Origin: Lachnospiraceae bacterium
GTDB lineage: Bacteria; Bacillota; Clostridia; Lachnospirales; Lachnospiraceae
DNA: 64,000 nt
Direction: 5' to 3'
Assembly: GCA_009911185.1 (NCBI GenBank)
Contig: QXWW01000006.1
Location: 62,001-126,000, forward strand
Shown here: in pieces, positions 26,689 to 34,243 of the stretch
Position numbering within the stretch: the stretch's first letter is position 1
Layout: each line of letters begins with the position of its first letter
Program-made: the position numbers and the translations under genes
The notes under the pieces: model-generated
Seen by the model: only the letters and a program-made list of their open reading frames with translations
Database searches by the model: none
Told to the model about the DNA's origin: nothing

Positions 26689-27825
26689 ATGAAGAAATAT
26701 GGAAGATATCTGTTGCCGGCAGGCATGGCGGGGCTTGGATGTTTGCTTTTTTATATTTCCGCCGCGTTTTGGGGAAATCTCGGATGGAGTAAAGAATATA
26801 TACTTTCCTGTATCAGCGAGCCGCTCAGTGAAAACCAGGCGGCGGTTATCATGGAACAGCATGTCGAGCAGCTGGAAAAAGAAATCAGCGGTAATAATAA
26901 GCAAAGACAAGAAGAAATCCCGGATTTTTGTATTTGGGGGCAGAAGGAACAGGTTTTATTGACCAATGAAAATCTGGCACGGGGCATTCAGGCGGACGTA
27001 ATCCTTTTTTGCGGCAATCCCAATCTGGTGTTTGAAAACTGCCGGACGCCTGCACGGGATGATAGACAGGGCTGTCTGATTGACGAGGAGGCGGCGTGGA
27101 AATTATTTGGCAGTATAAAGGTGGCAGGTAAAACGATTACTTACGAGGAAAATCAGTATGTTATAAGAAAAGTGATTCCGGGAATGAATGGTTTAGCGGC
27201 GTTTCCGGCAGCCAGCAGTTCCGCCAGTGGAACTGACATATCTGCAAAGGAGGATGAGCCGCAGACTGTACAGCCGGAAGCGAAGGTGTTAAACAGGGTT
27301 ACCATAAAAAAGCCGGAGGGCCAGTCTGTCAATGAACTGCAGACGGGCTGGATCAGCCGTTACGGCATGGATATACAGGTTTTGGATCTGGAATTGTTGC
27401 GGGGCTTGAGCGGCTTGTGCGTGCTGCTGGTTCCAATAACTGTGAGCGTATTTTTTTTGAGGTATCTGTACAACCAGTATCGAAACCAGAAAAGGTGGAA
27501 GGGCAAAGCCGTGATGCTTTGTCTGATTTTTTCCCTTGTGGTGTTGACGCTGGTTTTGTTCGGAAAGTGGGTGGAGATTCCAGACAGTTATATCCCGGCA
27601 AAATGGTCAGATTTTAATTTCTGGGCACAGTTAATAAAGCAGAAACGGGAATCCCTGCAGTTGTTGTTTACAATTCCGAAATCAGTACCTGATTACGGAT
27701 GGAGCAAGAGTTTTGCAGCGGGGGCTGGTTTCGGAATTACGGCAGAGGCTATTGCTGTTATCTTGCTTTTCTTCTGGAAGTGTTCTAAAATAGAATCCAC
27801 GTTTAGAAAACCGACAGGAGGATAG
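26689..27825 (+). CDS. Membrane protein with MacB-like extracytoplasmic domain
   Basis: A 378-residue protein starting one base after the adaptor stop, with an AAGGAAGG site. It has one N-terminal helix, an extracytoplasmic region of ~220 residues including QADVILFCGNPNLVF and CLIDEEAAWKLFGSIKVAGK, and three C-terminal helices. That middle region resembles the periplasmic core of MacB-like permeases (a conserved Leu/Cys-Ile-Asp-Glu-x-x-A-x-x-L-F-G stretch), but the FtsX membrane core is not clear. It may be a degenerate or specialised FtsX-type permease working with the HlyD-like adaptor; function is inferred and uncertain. Confidence 0.7.
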   Translation: MKKYGRYLLPAGMAGLGCLLFYISAAFWGNLGWSKEYILSCISEPLSENQAAVIMEQHVEQLEKEISGNNKQRQEEIPDFCIWGQKEQVLLTNENLARGIQADVILFCGNPNLVFENCRTPARDDRQGCLIDEEAAWKLFGSIKVAGKTITYEENQYVIRKVIPGMNGLAAFPAASSSASGTDISAKEDEPQTVQPEAKVLNRVTIKKPEGQSVNELQTGWISRYGMDIQVLDLELLRGLSGLCVLLVPITVSVFFLRYLYNQYRNQKRWKGKAVMLCLIFSLVVLTLVLFGKWVEIPDSYIPAKWSDFNFWAQLIKQKRESLQLLFTIPKSVPDYGWSKSFAAGAGFGITAEAIAVILLFFWKCSKIESTFRKPTGG

Positions 27826-27829
27826 GGTA

Positions 27830-28087
27830 TTGAAGGTAAGAAATTCTTGGATTATTGTAGTTGTTATGCTGATTGGTCTGATTATTGGGACGGTCATTGG
27901 CAGTTATTGCAATGGGATTGGTGCGCTGAGCTGGCTTAATTACGGTCAGGTGTTCGGGCTTACCAGTCCCTTTGTGCTGGATTTGGGTGTGTTTGTGTTG
28001 ACGCTGGGCTTGACGATTAAGATAAATATCGCAAGTATTCTGGGGATTTTCATTGCATTTTTGTGTTATAAGCTTCTGGTCCGCTAA
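27830..28087 (+). CDS. DUF4321 family small membrane protein
   Basis: An 85-residue protein with three hydrophobic segments whose pattern (GTVIGSYC, LNYGQVFGLTSPFVLDLGVF, IASILGIFIAFLCYKLL) matches DUF4321 of Clostridia. The start is TTG 27830, supported by an AGGAGG site 8 bases upstream. It lies four bases after the previous gene, so it is either the last gene of that operon or a conserved housekeeping neighbour. Function unknown. Confidence 0.85.
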   Translation: MKVRNSWIIVVVMLIGLIIGTVIGSYCNGIGALSWLNYGQVFGLTSPFVLDLGVFVLTLGLTIKINIASILGIFIAFLCYKLLVR

Positions 28088-28113
28088 AAAGAGAAAACAG
28101 TGGGTGTAATAAA

Positions 28114-28142
28114 TTGAAATCTATCGGGGGATATGTTAAAAT
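28114..28142 (+). promoter_or_regulatory. Sigma-A promoter of the ArsC-like operon
   Basis: TTGAAA and TAAAAT are separated by 17 bp, with an extended TG before the -10. The -35 overlaps an in-frame TTG that could be mistaken for a start of the next gene. Confidence 0.7.
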
Positions 28143-28176
28143 ATCAGAAAGACAATCAGGTTCAGGAGGGAAGAAG

Positions 28177-28533
28177 ATGAAGGCGTTGTTTGTGGAATAT
28201 CCAAAGTGTTCCACCTGTCAGAAAGCTAAAAAATGGCTGGTGGAACATCAGGTAGAATTTACGGACCGAAATATCAAAGAAGAACGGCCTGCCAAAGAGG
28301 AATTGCGAGAATGGCATGAAAAAAGCGGTCTGGATATCAAGCGTTTTTTCAATACCAGCGGGATGCTGTATAAGCAAATGAAATTAAAAGACCAGCTTCC
28401 GGAAATGACGCTCGAGGAAAAATATGAGCTGCTTGCCACGGACGGAATGCTGGTAAAACGTCCTGTTCTTGTGACAGAACAGGGAGTTGTCACAGGATTT
28501 AAGCCGGAAGAATGGGAGAAGCTTATAGGATAA
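28177..28533 (+). CDS. ArsC/Spx family reductase-like protein
   Basis: A 118-residue thioredoxin-fold protein with CSTCQKAKKWL near the N-terminus and KRPVLV later, typical of the ArsC/YffB/Spx family. The first Cys is the usual nucleophile; the C-x-x-C form is closer to Spx than to classical ArsC. ATG 28177 has an AGGAGGG site; a longer frame starts inside the promoter. Arsenate reduction is not supported by context (no ars genes); a thiol-transfer role is equally likely. First gene of an operon with acylphosphatase and polyphosphate:AMP phosphotransferase. Confidence 0.88.
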   Translation: MKALFVEYPKCSTCQKAKKWLVEHQVEFTDRNIKEERPAKEELREWHEKSGLDIKRFFNTSGMLYKQMKLKDQLPEMTLEEKYELLATDGMLVKRPVLVTEQGVVTGFKPEEWEKLIG

Positions 28534-28808
28534 TGGAACTGAAGAGGGAACATGTGGTATTTACCGGAAGAGTACAGGGGGTAGGTTTCCGGTATAAGGC
28601 AGGCAGGCTGGCGCGCCACTACGGAGTGAGCGGATGGATTAAAAATTTGGCGGATGGTTCTGTGGAGGCACAGCTTCAAGGAAGAGAGGAAGCATTGGAT
28701 CTGGTAATTCAGGGGCTTAATCAGGACGGCTACATCCGAATAGACTGGATTACAAGGAATCCTATGGAACCGGAAGCGGGAGAACAGGGATTTTCCGTGC
28801 GGTATTGA
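28533..28808 (+). CDS. acyP: Acylphosphatase
   Basis: A 91-residue enzyme with the full signature GRVQGVGFRYKA, containing the catalytic Arg, and GWIKNLADGSVE, containing the catalytic Asn. It hydrolyses acyl-phosphates such as 1,3-bisphosphoglycerate or acetyl phosphate. Its ATG overlaps the stop of the previous gene (TAATG), so translation is coupled. Length is exactly typical. Confidence 0.95.
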   Translation: MELKREHVVFTGRVQGVGFRYKAGRLARHYGVSGWIKNLADGSVEAQLQGREEALDLVIQGLNQDGYIRIDWITRNPMEPEAGEQGFSVRY

Positions 28809-28827
28809 GGCGGAAGGAGGAGAAGGT

Positions 28828-30294
28828 ATGCTGAAAAATTGGAACAAACCGGAGAAACCGGAGGCAGCCGAGTTGGAGGAACGGCTGGAGGCAGCCAGGA
28901 GAAAGCTGCAGGTGCAGCAAATGCTGATTAAGGAGCGGGGACTTCCGGTACTGGTATTATTTGAAGGATGGGGAACAGCAGGAAAAGGGAGCGTTCTTGG
29001 GAAATTGATTCTCAACATTGATCCCAGGTTTTTTAAAGTATTTACCATGGATATCCCAACGGAAGAGGAGAAGCGGAAACCTTTCTTATACCGCTATTTC
29101 GTAAAGATACCTCAGGCGGGCAAATTTTGTTTTCTGGATTCTGCCTGGATGGATGAAGTCACCAGGGGATGCCTGCACGGGGCGATCAAAGACAAGGAAT
29201 ATAAGAAGCGGATTGACAGTGTGAAACGTTTTGAGCGTCAGCTTACAGACAATGGTTATCTGGTGATGAAGTTCTTTTTCCATATCAGCCAGAAGGAACA
29301 GAAAAGCAGGATTAAATCTTTGGAAAAGGAAGAGAGCACAAGTTGGCGGGTCAACAATGATGATATCTGGCAGAATGAGCATTATGACAAATGCCTGAAG
29401 GTATACGACCAATACTTGAATGATACCAACGCTTCCACATCTCCCTGGTATGTGATCGATGCGCAGAGCCGTAAGTGGGCGCTGCTGCAGGTGGCTGAGA
29501 CTTTGGTGAGCGGCATAGACACGGCCCTGCAAAACAGCGCTATGGCAGTTCCGCTTCTGCAGAATGTATTTCCGCTGGAAAAGGTGTCTAAGCTGTCCGA
29601 GATACCGCTTGATAAAACCGTTGAGGAAGATGTATACAAGAAGGAATTAAGCCAGCTTCAGGATAGACTGAGAGGACTTCACAATGAACTTTATCTTAAA
29701 AAAGTTCCGGTCATTATTGCTTATGAGGGTTGGGACGCAGCCGGCAAAGGAGGAAATATCAAGCGTATCACCGGAGCGTTAGATCCGCGGGGGTATGAGG
29801 TACATCCTATTGCAAGCCCGGAGCCTCATGAGAAGGCAAGACATTATCTGTGGCGGTTCTGGAACAGGCTTCCCAAGACCGGGCATGTGGCAATTTTTGA
29901 CCGCACCTGGTATGGGAGAGTCATGGTGGAGCGTTTGGAAGGATTTTGCAGTGAAAATGACTGGAAACGCGCGTATAACGAAATCAATGAATTTGAGAAA
30001 GAATTGTCTGACTGGGGAGCTGTAATTATTAAATTCTGGGTGCAGATTGACAAGGAGGTTCAATTGCAGCGGTTTACCGATCGTCAGAACACTCCGGAAA
30101 AGCGCTGGAAAATTACAGAAGAAGACTGGCGGAACCGGGAGAAATGGGATGCGTATGAAGAGGCGGTTAACGAGATGATGAAAAAGACGAGCACTTCCTA
30201 TGCGCCATGGCATGTACTGGAGTCTAACGACAAGAAATTTGCAAGGATAAAGGCATTGAGGATTGTAATTGAAGAGATTGAGAAGGCATTATAG
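28828..30294 (+). CDS. pap: Polyphosphate:AMP phosphotransferase (tandem PPK2 domains)
   Basis: A 488-residue protein with two PPK2 kinase domains. The first has LVLFEGWGTAGKG as its P-loop, the second VIIAYEGWDAAGKGG followed by RHYLWRFWNRLP and IFDRTWYGRVMVERLEGF. Two-domain PPK2 proteins of this size (class II) transfer phosphate from polyphosphate to AMP to make ADP; the N-terminal domain is usually the degenerate one, and here too its P-loop (GTAGKGS) departs from the consensus. It follows the acylphosphatase by 19 bp with a GGAAGGAGG site. Confidence 0.9.
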   Translation: MLKNWNKPEKPEAAELEERLEAARRKLQVQQMLIKERGLPVLVLFEGWGTAGKGSVLGKLILNIDPRFFKVFTMDIPTEEEKRKPFLYRYFVKIPQAGKFCFLDSAWMDEVTRGCLHGAIKDKEYKKRIDSVKRFERQLTDNGYLVMKFFFHISQKEQKSRIKSLEKEESTSWRVNNDDIWQNEHYDKCLKVYDQYLNDTNASTSPWYVIDAQSRKWALLQVAETLVSGIDTALQNSAMAVPLLQNVFPLEKVSKLSEIPLDKTVEEDVYKKELSQLQDRLRGLHNELYLKKVPVIIAYEGWDAAGKGGNIKRITGALDPRGYEVHPIASPEPHEKARHYLWRFWNRLPKTGHVAIFDRTWYGRVMVERLEGFCSENDWKRAYNEINEFEKELSDWGAVIIKFWVQIDKEVQLQRFTDRQNTPEKRWKITEEDWRNREKWDAYEEAVNEMMKKTSTSYAPWHVLESNDKKFARIKALRIVIEEIEKAL

Positions 30295-30374
30295 AACAGA
30301 AGGTCAGGAAGGGTGCGGAGAAATCAGGAGGAGATGCCTGGACTGGAATTTGCGAAAGGAAAAGGTAATATGAC

Positions 30375-31154
30375 ATGGAATTAAAGGAATTTATGGATTT
30401 ATCGAAACTGCAGAAGATTCAGGATGATTTCTCTGACGCCACCGGACTGGCGGCGATTGCAGTAGGAATGGATGGCAAATATCTTACAGAGGGAAGCAAC
30501 TTTACGGACTTTTGCATGAAGTATACAAGAGGTTCCCAGGAGGGTATGCGCAGATGCGTGAAATGTGATAACGAGTGTACAGGTACCTATTTCTGTCATG
30601 CGGGGTTAATGGATTTTTCTGTAGATATTATGGTAAACGGAGAACAGGTAGGTTCTATTATTGGCGGTCAGGTGCTGCCTGGTCCTCCAGACGAAGATAA
30701 ATTCCGCCAGACGGCGCAGGAGCTTGGAGTTGACCCGGAGCAGTACATTCAGGCTCTGCGGAAGGTTCCGGTAAGCACGGAGGCGAAGATACGCGCGTCG
30801 GCAGATCTGCTGGGAGTGATTGTAAACCAGCTTGTGAACCTGGAATACTTTAAGTACAGCAATGCCGACAGGCTGAACGGGGTACAAAAAGGAGTGGAAG
30901 AATCCAATGAGCTGATCCAGACGATTAACGATAATACCAGCTATTTAAAAGCAATTGCCAAGAAGCAGAATATTTTGTCATTGAACGCCAGTATTGAAGC
31001 AGCGCGCAGCGGAGAAGCGGGAGCAGGATTTGCGGTCGTTGCCAAAAATATGCAGGAACTTTCTTCACAGTCCGGGGTTATTTATAATGAAATTGAAAAA
31101 TCAGTGGAAAAGATTACAGAACGGATTTCTTCTCTGGTTTCCCTGTTTGATTAA
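30375..31154 (+). CDS. Soluble PocR-domain / MCP-signalling protein
   Basis: A 259-residue protein with a PocR ligand-binding domain (about 5-165) showing conserved cysteines (CVKCDNECTGTYFCHAGLMDF) and GSIIGGQVLPGP, followed by a short helical bundle with the methyl-accepting chemotaxis hairpin tip (KQNILSLNASIEAARSGEAG). There is no membrane helix or HAMP domain, and the signalling bundle is much shorter than in normal receptors. PocR domains sense small metabolites such as propanediol. It may be a minimal cytosolic receptor or have been turned to another output. A GAAAGGAAAAGG site precedes ATG 30375. It stands alone. Confidence 0.85.
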   Translation: MELKEFMDLSKLQKIQDDFSDATGLAAIAVGMDGKYLTEGSNFTDFCMKYTRGSQEGMRRCVKCDNECTGTYFCHAGLMDFSVDIMVNGEQVGSIIGGQVLPGPPDEDKFRQTAQELGVDPEQYIQALRKVPVSTEAKIRASADLLGVIVNQLVNLEYFKYSNADRLNGVQKGVEESNELIQTINDNTSYLKAIAKKQNILSLNASIEAARSGEAGAGFAVVAKNMQELSSQSGVIYNEIEKSVEKITERISSLVSLFD

Positions 31155-31240
31155 CCATATAGATTTGCGGGAAGAAGGACCGTTTGTATCCTGCGTGAAT
31201 ATATCAAAGACTTAATTTTCGTTGTACTAGGTATAAAATG

Positions 31241-31335
31241 CCTCCATTTACAGATAATAGTACCGTAATCAATTGATACGCGATGATGATAAGGAAGCCA
31301 GCGTGCAAGATTGATAAGAGATTTGTAAATGGAGG
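31241..31335 (+). promoter_or_regulatory. spoVT leader able to mask its Shine-Dalgarno
   Basis: CCTCCATTTACA (31241-31252) is the perfect reverse complement of TGTAAATGGAGG (31324-31335), the latter containing the spoVT ribosome binding site. Folded, the leader would close a 12-bp helix over the site with a 71-nt loop. A palindrome ATCAATTGAT lies in the loop. This fits translational control of spoVT or a structured element; not tested. Confidence 0.6.
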
Positions 31336-31343
31336 ATTTTTTT

Positions 31344-31892
31344 ATGAAGGCAACAGGAATTGTTCGAAGAATAGATGATCTGGGAAGAGTGGTGGTACCG
31401 AAGGAGATTCGCCGTACGCTGCGGATCCGGGAGGGAGATCCGCTGGAGATTTTTACCGATCGTGAAGGTGAAATTATATTAAAAAAATATTCTCCTATAG
31501 GAGAATTGGGACAGTTTGCAGGACTATATGCGGAAAGCCTTGCGCAAACCAGCGGCTGTTTAGTGTGCATCACAGACAGGGACCATGTGATTGCCGCGGC
31601 AGGTACGGGGAAAAAGGAATTTGACGGGAAGCCAATCAGTAAGCAGTTAGAAAATGTCATTACAGATAGAGAAACCTTTTGTGCCCGCAAAGATGAAAAA
31701 GGTTTTGTAAAGATAACACTGGATGATTCCGGAGAGTTCCAATCCCAGGTAGTATCCACCATTATCTGTGAGGGAGACGCCATTGGTTCTGTTGTAATGT
31801 ATAACCGTGAAGAAAATGGCGGTGTAGGCGAGACAGAGAGTAAGCTTGCCAGAGTTGCGGCAGGATTTTTAGGCAGACAGATGGAGCAATAG
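31344..31892 (+). CDS. spoVT: Stage V sporulation protein T (SpoVT), AbrB-family regulator
   Basis: A 182-residue protein: an N-terminal swapped-hairpin AbrB DNA-binding domain (KATGIVRRIDDLGRVVVPKE) and a C-terminal GAF-like domain. Length and domain order match SpoVT of Bacillus, a sigma-G-dependent regulator of forespore genes. ATG 31344 follows ATGGAGG; the upstream in-frame ATG at 31329 is inside that site. Its presence implies the organism sporulates. Tail-to-tail with the deacetylase gene (9 bp). Confidence 0.93.
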   Translation: MKATGIVRRIDDLGRVVVPKEIRRTLRIREGDPLEIFTDREGEIILKKYSPIGELGQFAGLYAESLAQTSGCLVCITDRDHVIAAAGTGKKEFDGKPISKQLENVITDRETFCARKDEKGFVKITLDDSGEFQSQVVSTIICEGDAIGSVVMYNREENGGVGETESKLARVAAGFLGRQMEQ

Positions 31893-31901
31893 TCCATCTG
31901 C

Positions 31902-32900
31902 TTACCGATAATGTACGGAAGGCACATTTTTGTCCAGCGAACGGAATTCATATCCTTTGTCGGACAGTCGCTTCAGTACGGTTGGTAGAGCGGCGAGTGT
32001 GGCGTCCTTCCCGCTGCCGTCGTGCATAAGCACAACCGGATGTTTTACGTTTCCAATGTTATTGCAGATATTGTCAATGATATTTTCTGTGGTTGTAAGG
32101 TTGCTGCCGTCTCCGGAACTGACATTCCAGTCAAAGTATTGGAATCCGCGGCGTTCCAGTTCGTCGATGATTTCATTGACTACATAGGAAGAGCCGTTGT
32201 TGCTGCCTCCGGGAAAGCGGAACAGGGAGGGTATATATCCTGTATTTTCCATCACCCAGTCATAAACCTTTTCGTAGTCAGAAAGAAATGCGTCCATGGA
32301 AGCATAGATTTGATTATAGTTATGGCTGTAGGAATGGAGGGCAAGGGTATGCCCTCTTTTTACTATTTCGGAAAGATATTCAGCGTATTCTTCATTATTT
32401 TTACATACGACAAAAAAAGTTGCTTTGGCATCATATTCGTCCAAAAGATCCAATACTTTTGGCGTCAGGCTGGAGGGACCGTCGTCAAAAGTAAGGTATG
32501 CGATTTTTTCAGGTTCGTTTTCTGTTTCCTGAGAACCAAAACCTTCTGCGTAGAGATTCGGATAGGGGTCGTTGTCGTTCTCCTCTTCTTTGGAGCTGCT
32601 GTCTTCCTCTGAGTCTGAGGAGGCGGATTCCTCCTCTTCCGCAAGGGAGTCAATCTGCCGGGATAATTCAGAGATATATTCGTTCTGGCTTTCCAGGTAA
32701 GCTTCTTTGTCCTCTAATTTTTCATTGCTGTCCGATAATTTTGTCTTAAGTTCAGAGTTGTTGTTCTTGAGCTGAGACGCCTGTGTTTCCAGTGTCTGGA
32801 AGCGTCCGTTCAGCGTCTGATACTGAAATCCCAGAAAACCGCTGATGCACAAGAGCAAAAAGGTGCATACCAGAGCTGCGATAAACGTTAATTTCTTCAT
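31902..32900 (-). CDS. Polysaccharide deacetylase (NodB-type), membrane anchored
   Basis: A 332-residue protein with an N-terminal membrane anchor, a coiled coil (about 30-85), a Ser/Glu-rich acidic linker (about 90-125), and a NodB deacetylase domain: motif 1 TFDDGPS with the metal Asp, motif 2 HSYSHNY with both metal His residues, motif 3 RFPGG, and the final catalytic His in LMHDG. It removes acetyl groups from peptidoglycan GlcNAc or a related glycan outside the membrane. It is convergent with spoVT. Confidence 0.93.
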   Translation of the reverse strand: MKKLTFIAALVCTFLLLCISGFLGFQYQTLNGRFQTLETQASQLKNNNSELKTKLSDSNEKLEDKEAYLESQNEYISELSRQIDSLAEEEESASSDSEEDSSSKEEENDNDPYPNLYAEGFGSQETENEPEKIAYLTFDDGPSSLTPKVLDLLDEYDAKATFFVVCKNNEEYAEYLSEIVKRGHTLALHSYSHNYNQIYASMDAFLSDYEKVYDWVMENTGYIPSLFRFPGGSNNGSSYVVNEIIDELERRGFQYFDWNVSSGDGSNLTTTENIIDNICNNIGNVKHPVVLMHDGSGKDATLAALPTVLKRLSDKGYEFRSLDKNVPSVHYR

Positions 32901-33017
32901 GTCATTTCTCCTTTTATGTTGCGCGATAATTCATTTGTTACTATATTAATACAAAAAGGAATATTTTTCAACAAGACTGATAGAATAAAGTTAATTTACA
33001 GACAAAAAGGAAACGAC

Positions 33018-33046
33018 TTGTATATTTTATATATTTGAAATATAAT
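33018..33046 (+). promoter_or_regulatory. Sigma-A promoter of the SbcD/SbcC-like operon
   Basis: TTGTAT and TATAAT are separated by 17 bp. The inferred transcript has a leader of about 145 nt that is GC-rich, with a perfect 13-bp palindrome TTGCGGTCCGCAA at 33098-33110 and outer arms ATTATTCCGG / CCGGAGTAAT that could pair. Confidence 0.65.
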
Positions 33047-33196
33047 AATATTGTTTTAAGAAGCTATATTATTCCGGCTGCGGGATGACGCGATAGCTTG
33101 CGGTCCGCAATTGCCGCGGTAGTTTCCCCCGGAGTAATCATACAGTAAATAAGCGAAAAAGTGAATTAATTCAGAAAACACAAAGGAGAAACTTTC

Positions 33197-34243
33197 ATGA
33201 AGTTTATTCATATAGCCGATATACATTTAGGAGCAGAGCCAGGCAGGGGGCGGACAATAGGAGAAGAAAACAGGAGTTATAGCTGGCAGGCATTTAAGGA
33301 AGTAATCAACAGAGCCAGGCAGGAGCAGGTTCAAATTCTTCTGATTGCCGGGGATTTGTTTCACAGACAGCCGCTGGTACGGGAATTAAAGGAAGTAAAT
33401 GCTCAATTTTCCATGCTCCCTCAGACGCAGGTTGTATTAATCGCAGGAAATCGTGATTATCTCGCGCCAGAGTCCTGTTATCAGACGTTTTCATGGGCGG
33501 AGAATGTTCATTTTCTGAAACAGGAGCGGATGGAATATGTGGAGCTTGAGGGATTGGACACCAGGGTATATGGATTCAGTTATTGGCGCAGGGAAATTTC
33601 AGAACCGCTTTACCAGGAGGTGAATATTAAGGAGGGCGACTACTGTAATATTCTGCTGGGCCATGGAGGGGACGAGAAGCATATTCCGTTCCAGACTAAT
33701 GATTTTGTAAAAAGCGCCTTTGATTATGTGGCGTTTGGACATATCCATAAACCAGTGGAAATTGTAAAGAATAAAGTGGTAATGGCGGGTGCCTTACAGC
33801 CGGTCGACTGCAGTGATACAGGAGAACATGGGTATTTTCAGGGTGAGATCAAAGACCACGTGTGCGAAGTAAAGTTTATACCCTTGCATTTCTGCGAATA
33901 TGTATCGCTGAACTTAAAGGTAAGCCCGGAGATTACACAAAGCGCGCTGCGTGAATATGTAACAACGCGTATCTGTATGGCTCCCAAATACCAGAAATTC
34001 AGGCTTACGTTAAAAGGATTTTGCGATGAGGAACACCCGGTAGATGCAGAGCAGCTCAGGAACATAGAACAGGTGGAACAGGTGATTGATAAATGCCGCG
34101 CCGATTATGATTTTGAGAAGCTGAAACTGCAGTATGGACAACAGATATTGGGAAGATACATCAGAACGTTAGAGGAAATGCCTCAAAATGAAGTTACGAA
34201 AAAAGCACTATACTATGGCGTGGAGGCGTTAATGGCAGAATGA
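33197..34243 (+). CDS. SbcD-like metallophosphoesterase (YhaO type)
   Basis: A 348-residue nuclease-type phosphoesterase: motif I DIHLG, motif II GDLFHR, motif III GNRD (usually GNHD, so the conserved His is Arg here), and GHIH near residue 183. It probably works with the next gene as a DNA-end processing complex of the SbcCD/Mre11-Rad50 type. ATG 33197 has an AAAGGAG site. Its last four bases overlap the next start (ATGA). Confidence 0.88.
   Translation: MKFIHIADIHLGAEPGRGRTIGEENRSYSWQAFKEVINRARQEQVQILLIAGDLFHRQPLVRELKEVNAQFSMLPQTQVVLIAGNRDYLAPESCYQTFSWAENVHFLKQERMEYVELEGLDTRVYGFSYWRREISEPLYQEVNIKEGDYCNILLGHGGDEKHIPFQTNDFVKSAFDYVAFGHIHKPVEIVKNKVVMAGALQPVDCSDTGEHGYFQGEIKDHVCEVKFIPLHFCEYVSLNLKVSPEITQSALREYVTTRICMAPKYQKFRLTLKGFCDEEHPVDAEQLRNIEQVEQVIDKCRADYDFEKLKLQYGQQILGRYIRTLEEMPQNEVTKKALYYGVEALMAE

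Noticed and set aside
31196-31229. Possible sigma-G promoter (TGAATA ... TGTACTA) before spoVT
   Set aside because: The gap between elements is about 21 bp, too long for the sigma-G consensus, and the -10 matches only 5 of 7.
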